Assembly (NCBI GenBank): GCA_905250025.1
Contig: CAJNOJ010000099.1
Span: 62,001-126,000 of the forward strand
Length of the DNA: 64,000 bases
Origin: Adineta ricciae
Lineage: Eukaryota; Rotifera; Eurotatoria; Adinetida; Adinetidae
Direction: 5' to 3'
Part shown: positions 58,201-64,000 of the stretch, piece after piece
Layout: each line of letters opens with the position of its first letter
Position numbering within the stretch: the first letter of the stretch is position 1
Program-made: the position numbers and the translations under genes
The notes under the pieces: generated by a model
What the model saw: only the letters and a program-made list of their open reading frames with translations
What the model was told of the DNA's origin: nothing
Database searches by the model: none

Positions 58201-59220
58201 CATCCACAAACACTCACCTGTCCCTGCAAACATACATCCATCGACTATCACCATTTCCTTCGTATCGAATACACATTACATCAAGTATGCACCAGCGTGT
58301 ATGTGTCATCACAATGGATCGAATATCTCTATCATTCACATGATAACAAGAACATCTTCGTGGAAGATTTTCGTAAGTCAGGTATTCATAGTTTTCAAGC
58401 GTTGAGTATGTTGTGTGAACTGATCAATCGAACGATATCGGAAAGCCTGGTCCAACTAAGATCTAACAAATATATTAGCACAAGCATGACGCCATTCAGC
58501 TTATTTCAATCCCAAATTGATTCGTTTGTTAGTCAGTACAGATTATCTGCGACACAAAGTTTTCTTCTTTCATTCGATTTAATACGAAACACCACTCAAT
58601 CAAATACGTTACTATCCGCTTCGTCAACGAATTATGCACTTCATTATCTAAGTACATCCAGTTTTTCAATTCTACATTCAAAATCCTATTCAAATTGTAC
58701 ATGTGAAATCAATCCGACCTGTGTCCAATCATCTTCAGTTTACAATTCATCTGGTCAGTTCTCGATTCCCGGCTTTTACTACGGATGTTATACCATTGAA
58801 GCGCTTCTTCAATCGACGCTCGAATGTTTCTTTAATGAAGCCTGTATAAATAAACTCCTGTCATCTATTAATTCGGTTTCATCGATCAGAATCGCGACTC
58901 TCAACTCAGCATTGCTAAGTCGATATTCTACGAATACAACGATACAACAATTGCTGAACTCCTTAATGATCGAACAGTGGCAACTCGTTACGAAATATAA
59001 AGATTATTACGCACAATGTCAACCATCTGAATGTATTTATACCTATTCACGAACGAGCAACGCGATTTACATCGCGACTACATTACTAGCGCTGTTCGGT
59101 GGTTTGATCACATTTTTGAAGATCGTCATCCCAGTCTTAGTCAAACTTATCGAATGGATCAATCGAAGATCTAGAAGACGACAGAGAATACAGCGAGTTG
59201 CTATTATTTCCAACGAATAA
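55300..59220 (+). CDS. Large membrane protein of three tandem two-TM, Cys-rich modules
   Basis: Three similar blocks are joined in frame by 53- and 56-nt introns: exon 55357-56601, 56655-57884 and 57941-59220. Both junctions keep phase 1, and the full model is 1251 aa, so this is one gene rather than three. Each module has a short cytoplasmic part, a TM helix (for example VLFLSLFLLSIIVLF), an ectodomain with spaced Cys (TCPCKH, HQVCTSVYV, NCSCA, FYRGCYTMEALLQSTLECW, QCQPQECTY) and N-glycosylation sites, then a second TM and an Arg/Lys-rich loop. The first exon may be a single A at 55300 spliced to TG at 55357, making a split ATG; this is inferred. Function unknown. Confidence 0.7.
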
Positions 59221-59522
59221 ATTAAATATTTATCAATTAAACTATGTTGCTAGAAGAAAACTAATTGAAACTTGCTTCGTAGGTGTTCTTTTGCATATTG
59301 TGTGTTGGAAAATACTTAATCAAACCATGACAAAACTATACTCGTTGCCGATGCTCTTTTCTAAATTAAATTTGATCTTCTCCGTGAATTATTAAACAAG
59401 TCATGAACAAAAACCATCTGCTTACACGTTTTCACCTCTTCCTTTCGGAAAACTCTTTTCCTGTGAGAGCAAACTAAAAAATAAAAATAAACTCAATAAC
59501 CATTCATTTTTTAGCATACTGA
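59221..59522. other. Spacer
   Basis: About 0.3 kb, AT-rich, nothing supported. Confidence 0.35.
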
Positions 59523-60527
59523 ATGTTGACTTCACAGACGTTACACATTATCATCGTTTTTCTCTACCGTTACGCTAATCCATTGATTCTTGTTCTTGGT
59601 AATCTAGGAAATACTTTGAGCATAATCATATTCTCCCAAAAATATTGGAATAGATATGTTTGTGTATTCTACTTCAAAGTTTATCTCATCCTCAGTTCGC
59701 TCTATTTGAATTCAACTATTCTCAGTTTTACCTTCCTTATTGGTTTTGACATCAACATATCGGATTCCAATATATTCTTATGTAAATTTTTCTACTATTT
59801 GCCTTGCTTTGTCCTAACGTTTTTGCCAACGATGCTGATTTTTGGGTCAATCGATCGTTTGATAATCTCTTCGCAAAACATCCACCGACGAACTTATCAT
59901 TCGAAATGTTTAGCGTATATTTTCATTAGTTTGAGTGCACTATTCTGGCTCCCGTTTACTACTCACATATTCGTGAAAATCAATCTTCGGAAAAGGGAAT
60001 CTTCTGTTGAACACTGTTCTTATGAACCAAATCAATTTCATTTCGCTTATGTTTATTACTCATTATTGATTAGTGATCTCTTCTTCGTGACAATTCTGTG
60101 TATTCTATGTTTAGTTTCTTTCAAAACAATCCATCGGATTCAAAAACATTCCGATACTCAACAAAGATCGGTGACGAAAAGAGATTATCAATTACTTCGT
60201 TGTTTATTCGTTTACAATGTAGTTTATATCTTAACGAATATTTCTTCAACAATTTATGCAGCTTACAATGAAATCACCCGGAAAGAAAGCCGAACGGAAT
60301 CACAACAAGTTTTTCAAAACTTCTTTGGTGACTTGTTCACTTTCATTGGTTTCATGTTTTATGCTAGTAGCTTTTTCATCTTCTTCGTCATATCAAAATC
60401 ATTTCGACGGAAAATCAAACAATTCTTCGATAAACCACTGGAAAATAACAACCAAATTATCCTTGGGAAGAAGCCTAATGACTATAGACAAAAGACAGTT
60501 ATTGCATCGAATATTACTCATGTGTAA
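59523..60527 (+). CDS. Rhodopsin-like G-protein-coupled receptor, orphan
   Basis: Single exon, 334 aa, MLTSQTLHIIIVFLYRYANP. TM1 keeps PLILVLGNLGNTLSIIIF, a Cys precedes TM3 (NIFLCKFFYYLP), TM3 ends in FGSIDRLIISSQNI, TM6 starts after KRDYQLLRCLFVYNVVYIL, and TM7/helix 8 is SSFFIFFVISKSFRRKIKQF. It belongs to the same family as the genes at 38.9-45.2 kb but is a separate branch with a shorter third loop. The TM4 segment has SLSALFWLPF, with the Trp that is a stop in the copy at 38897. Intact. Confidence 0.85.
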   Translation: MLTSQTLHIIIVFLYRYANPLILVLGNLGNTLSIIIFSQKYWNRYVCVFYFKVYLILSSLYLNSTILSFTFLIGFDINISDSNIFLCKFFYYLPCFVLTFLPTMLIFGSIDRLIISSQNIHRRTYHSKCLAYIFISLSALFWLPFTTHIFVKINLRKRESSVEHCSYEPNQFHFAYVYYSLLISDLFFVTILCILCLVSFKTIHRIQKHSDTQQRSVTKRDYQLLRCLFVYNVVYILTNISSTIYAAYNEITRKESRTESQQVFQNFFGDLFTFIGFMFYASSFFIFFVISKSFRRKIKQFFDKPLENNNQIILGKKPNDYRQKTVIASNITHV

Positions 60528-61234
60528 CATATCTTAAAAATAAATAATTTTACCTAAATTACCTATTCTATGTTCTAATAACAAGGATAGTTTTTGTCAT
60601 GAATCATCAAAGCAAAGCGATCACCCGTCCATATTATTTCTTGTTTGATAATTAAGTAATTTAAAAGCATTTTCATCTTTCGTAGGGCCGTCCGCGACTC
60701 GATTAGTCATGGAAAACACAGTTCGTGTTTATCATGTAATTCGTGGTGTGCATATGCAGATCGTTATTTGTAAAGAATTCCTCTGCCATGTGATTATGCG
60801 GTATAGACCATGTGAAGTCATGCCTCTAGTCGAATAAAATGCCGCTGGGTTGAAAAATACGCCCTCTAAAACATATCTACACGAATTTCTTTGATTTTTC
60901 AACGAATAACCTTTCAGTCAACAAATGATTTTGAGTTTCGTTTAGTCATTCTCTTGAAAACAAAATTTGAAACAACACAGAAGTAATACTTTGTTTGCTT
61001 ATATATATGTCAATCGTGCACATGTTACACACTTTTTCTTCCTTCTATACTCGAGTGATGACATCATCGCCGGCGCGAAAATCACGCATTGTACTCTCAC
61101 ATAAATACCTGTGCACATCTAAAACATGCGTCTTTTCGTTTTTCGAACTATATTTGTTAATTGACGTGTTGGTAATCAAATTATGACTCGGAAGTAAGGT
61201 CCAATATAGTTCTTCATGCTCTTGAACTCTTCTG
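60528..61234. other. Gene-free stretch upstream of the F-box gene
   Basis: About 0.7 kb, AT-rich; an ATG-starting frame of 41 codons near 60710 has no recognisable content. Confidence 0.4.
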
Positions 61235-62990
61235 ATGATCTCTAGTTCATCGGTTCGTTGTATCGAAGACTTATCCAACGAAATTTTCTACAATGAAATA
61301 TTCGAGTATCTCGAAGATTATGATATCTATCAGTCGTTTTCGAATCTTAATCTTCGTTTTCAAAATCTACTCTCTGGTTTACGTTTACGACTTAAAATTA
61401 ATATATTTGATTTATCCAAACAAGAGAAATCCATTGAGAAGTCAAACGGTAATCTCAATGCAATCGAAAAGTAAACTTGTTTTTCTTAATCGATTCACAA
61501 TTTTCGCTGTTGTACTTTGCAGCCAAGTATTGAACGATTTCTCCTTTCATTACTATATCGAATCTCTGTGTTCTATCGATGTCAAATCCAATGATATCGA
61601 AGAGCAGTTATTAATATTACGGACGATTCTACAAATTTGCTCTCTGAAAATTTCGATCAAAGGCGAATTCAAATGTCTGACTTCCCTCTACAAATCGATA
61701 TTTCAAATGTCATCTTTGAAGTACGTGAAAATCTCCTACGACCAATACAATCCGTACATTCCGTTACCGTTCGCTCAGAAGAATCAATCGAGTGCAATTG
61801 AACATCTCGATATTGATCATTCATGTCGAGTGCTCAATCTAATGGCTATGCTTTCCTATACACCACATCTATCTCGCTTAACGTGCAGAGGATTAGTCGA
61901 TTATGATCCATGTCTCGACAGAATGATCGTAGCAGTTCCGAAATTAACATATATTTCTATCCGAACGTATCTGACGTGCTTTGATGAATTTGAAATATTG
62001 ATGAAAACGATTGCAAACAAAGTACAACTATTACGAGTGAATATCCCCATCGGGAAAGGTTACCTCAATGCTCGACGATGGGAACGATTGATCACTCGCT
62101 CGATGCCAAACTTGAATCGATTTTATTTGCAGTATTACGAAGCATGTGACGAATATTTTCGAGATCAAAACTATTGCCCTTTAGTTCGAGATTTTCGTAG
62201 TGCCTTCTGGATTGATCGAGGATGGATTTGTAGATTATCGTTTATTATTGCTGGTACATTTTCCAGACAAATGCTATTTCGCATCACACCGCTGAGGTAG
62301 ATATGAGTTTGTTTCCTATTCGATGAAGACTATTCTTTGAATACGTTTAGAAAAATGTCGAATGAGCTGATGATTTTGAATGACTTCTCACCAGATACAT
62401 TAGCCAGAGAATTATGCTTATCCGCGAGAATCGTTATCAAAGAAAATGCTTTCGATTGTTGCCCACGTTTGGTTCTACACGATATTATCCCTTCATTCTC
62501 TTTCATTCAATTCACTCATTTAAGTCTACAACGTGATGGTTTTCATGTAAAAGACTTTCTCAAGCTACTGTCTTTGTTGACTCATCTGGAATCAATCGAA
62601 TTAAAAAGTTTATTATTAATGAGACAAACCAATTTTTCTCCCGAAGAAGAAAACCTGCTCAATACATTACCAAGAATTAATAAAATTATTCGAGTCACGA
62701 TCTTATCAGCTACAGAATTGATACAAGTTCAGTTCCTCATCAATTTATGTCCACGAGTGCAACAATTAGAAATTCACTGTACAGATGCGATCGATATCAC
62801 AATGTTGGCTCAACTTGTACTAACCAAAAATTGTCGAGCAATACCACATTTGACTAGTTTGCGTCTATGGACTCCGAACATCAGTGCTAGACGAGTTGAT
62901 AGGTTACTAAAGATGGTCGCTTCTAAAAAAGAAAGTTCGGGTTATACAATTAAGCATCTGGTCGATCAAGTTTGGATTACCTGGAAATGA
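61235..62990 (+). CDS. F-box protein with LRR-like body
   Basis: Three exons: 61235-61470, 61523-62296 and 62351-62990 (1650 nt, 549 aa). The apparent frameshifts at 61470 and 62296 are removed by clean 52- and 54-nt introns. The F-box is near the start: CIEDLSNEIFYNEIFEYLED with YDIYQSFSNLN, which is bdelloid-style. It would link the protein to Skp1 in an SCF ubiquitin ligase. The rest is a leucine-rich, irregular repeat body (ITLHFRG-like LTHLSLQRDGF, LKLLSLLTHLESIELKS, CPRVQQLEIHC) likely to bind substrates. Such F-box genes form huge families in these animals. Start chosen at the ATG before the F-box. Confidence 0.8.
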
Positions 62991-63841
62991 GAAGTTAAAC
63001 TAATGATTGATTGTAATGAATGTGAAAACTTGTGTGGTGCGGTCCCATTGTACGTCGTTTTGGTGAATTCATAGAAATAATTTAGTTTATCCAGAAAATA
63101 AAAATAAATTACGTTCATCTACGATTTATTTCTATGAGTTTCATATTTCTATGAACTACTTTGACTATCGTAATGTCCGTTTTCAAATCTAATTGATCTC
63201 TCATCAGAACTACGTTCGGTAACTGTTTCAATAGAAAATACTTTCATAAATTAAGTTTTTGGGTTAATCTTTCGTGTTCATATTGAGCGGATACAGCGAG
63301 AAAATAGCAGATCGAGTGACAAACCTTACGAGGTGCTATCTATCTCACTGGATCGCACACAATAACCACCTGACGAGAATGACTAATCGCACAGTATGTC
63401 TCATACGTAGAAATTATATTTTCAATACCGTGCGTGCATCACTACAACGGATGAATATCAGCAAGCACAAACTAAACATATACATCATTCTTCATTTTCG
63501 ATGTTTTGAGGGGTACACACTTTCTCTTGTGTTCGTTCAACTCAAAATTAAACTCCGAACATGTGAAAAGAACTTCTCGATCACTGTAATGGTCTATCAT
63601 CCAAAGTACAAAATTCCTGCGTTTATACTAGTATTTTTTTGATTGGCATTCGTATGACTGAAATTATCAGTAGGACTTGGTTAGAAATCAGTTATGAAAG
63701 AAATACGTTCAATGTATAGAACTCCGTTTATATTTATTCGATCATTTTTATAAAAGATATTGTCATTATTGTAAATCTTAGTCCAGACTATTTTCATTAA
63801 AAAAAAACATGTCTAAGAAAAGCATCGATACAAAAATTTGA
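62991..63841. other. Gene-free stretch
   Basis: About 0.85 kb. A plus-strand frame (63274-63642) has no recognisable domain and is probably chance. Otherwise AT-rich spacer. Confidence 0.4.
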
Positions 63842-64000
63842 TCAATAAAAGAATCGAATTGCAAAAAATGCTGCTACCATTCCCGTCAAAAGTTTAACAT
63901 TGAACATAGCTGATGTTGATCCGTTGCATAAATCACCTTTGCAACAGAGATATGTCGAGCCGACAGGATTGCAATCTCTACCAGCACTACCTTTTACTAT
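63842..64000 (-). CDS. Ly6/uPAR-like GPI-anchored protein, C-terminal exon (partial)
   Basis: The minus strand from the window edge reads a last exon ending at a TGA (63844-63842). It carries GRDCNPVGSTYLCCKGDLCN, the closing C-(x)n-CC-x4-CN signature of a three-finger (Ly6/uPAR) domain, and then a hydrophobic tail (LLTGMVAAFFAIRFF) of the kind that is replaced by a GPI anchor. The signal peptide and first fingers lie beyond 64000. Ly6/uPAR proteins are small surface proteins modulating receptors, channels or proteases. It is only 52 codons here, so the assignment rests on the signature. Confidence 0.6.
   Translation of the reverse strand: MVKGSAGRDCNPVGSTYLCCKGDLCNGSTSAMFNVKLLTGMVAAFFAIRFFY

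Noticed and set aside
61471..61522. Frameshift in the F-box gene
   Set aside because: A canonical GT-AG intron of 52 nt removes it and the total length is divisible by three.
63274..63642. Plus-strand 122-aa frame
   Set aside because: No domain, no splice context, composition like spacer.
1..64000. tRNA, rRNA, CRISPR arrays or telomeric repeats
   Set aside because: No convincing tRNA B box with a fold, no rRNA-like blocks, no spaced direct-repeat array and no telomere-type tandem repeat were found by eye.

Overview
The window looks like nuclear DNA of an invertebrate animal, most likely a bdelloid rotifer. It is AT-rich. Genes are compact and split by very short GT-AG introns, mostly about 46-80 nt. 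Clear animal genes sit next to intronless or non-metazoan-looking metabolic genes and many decayed gene copies. The bdelloid assignment is an inference from this style (short introns, expanded NHL, caspase, F-box and 7TM families, foreign-looking enzymes), not from a marker gene. Most multi-exon models below were checked by splice-site reading, phase and total length divisible by three.

Layout. 0-4.4 kb: a phytanoyl-CoA dioxygenase-like gene, a membrane-anchored histidine phosphatase and a broken membrane-protein relic. 4.7-14.4 kb: a striking cluster with a secreted NHL propeller, a caspase-like/ADP-ribosyltransferase-like fusion, two caspase-like/NHL six-blade propeller fusions, an NHL fragment and a dead catalase-like gene. 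The three caspase genes share the same first two exons with phase-1 boundaries and differ only in the last exon, so the C-terminal domain looks swapped by exon shuffling. One copy has Gly at the catalytic Cys position. 14.4-28.9 kb: a cytochrome P450, a single-pass surface protein with a 12-nt exon, a 16-exon Gemin5-like WD40 gene, an Argonaute pseudogene, a SABATH-type methyltransferase, CHORDC1 and a small protein resembling the MLKL/HeLo four-helix domain with a proline-rich tail.

28.9-36.4 kb is gene-poor. It holds a GMC-oxidoreductase relic, a short membrane gene and an internally deleted hAT transposon with visible terminal repeats and an 8-bp target duplication. 36.4-38.1 kb encodes an arginine-type ADP-ribosyltransferase fused to eight MORN repeats. 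38.9-45.2 kb has three rhodopsin-like 7TM genes, one killed by a stop at a TM4 Trp; a fourth lies at 59.5 kb. An intronless MFS transporter, a polycystin-channel pseudogene and an intronless FAD monooxygenase follow. 51.6-52.8 kb holds two long-inverted-repeat foldback elements in opposite orientation.

53.2-59.2 kb: a papain-fold peptidase with its catalytic Cys codon split by an intron and an unassigned C-terminal domain, then one 1,251-aa gene built of three tandem two-TM modules with a gene-conversion-like tract between modules 1 and 3. The window ends with an F-box gene and the 3' end of a Ly6/uPAR-like GPI-anchored protein.

The most unusual biology is the set of cell-death or immunity-like architectures within 33 kb: caspase-NHL, caspase-ART, MLKL-NTD-like and ART-MORN. 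Their functional connection is an inference only.
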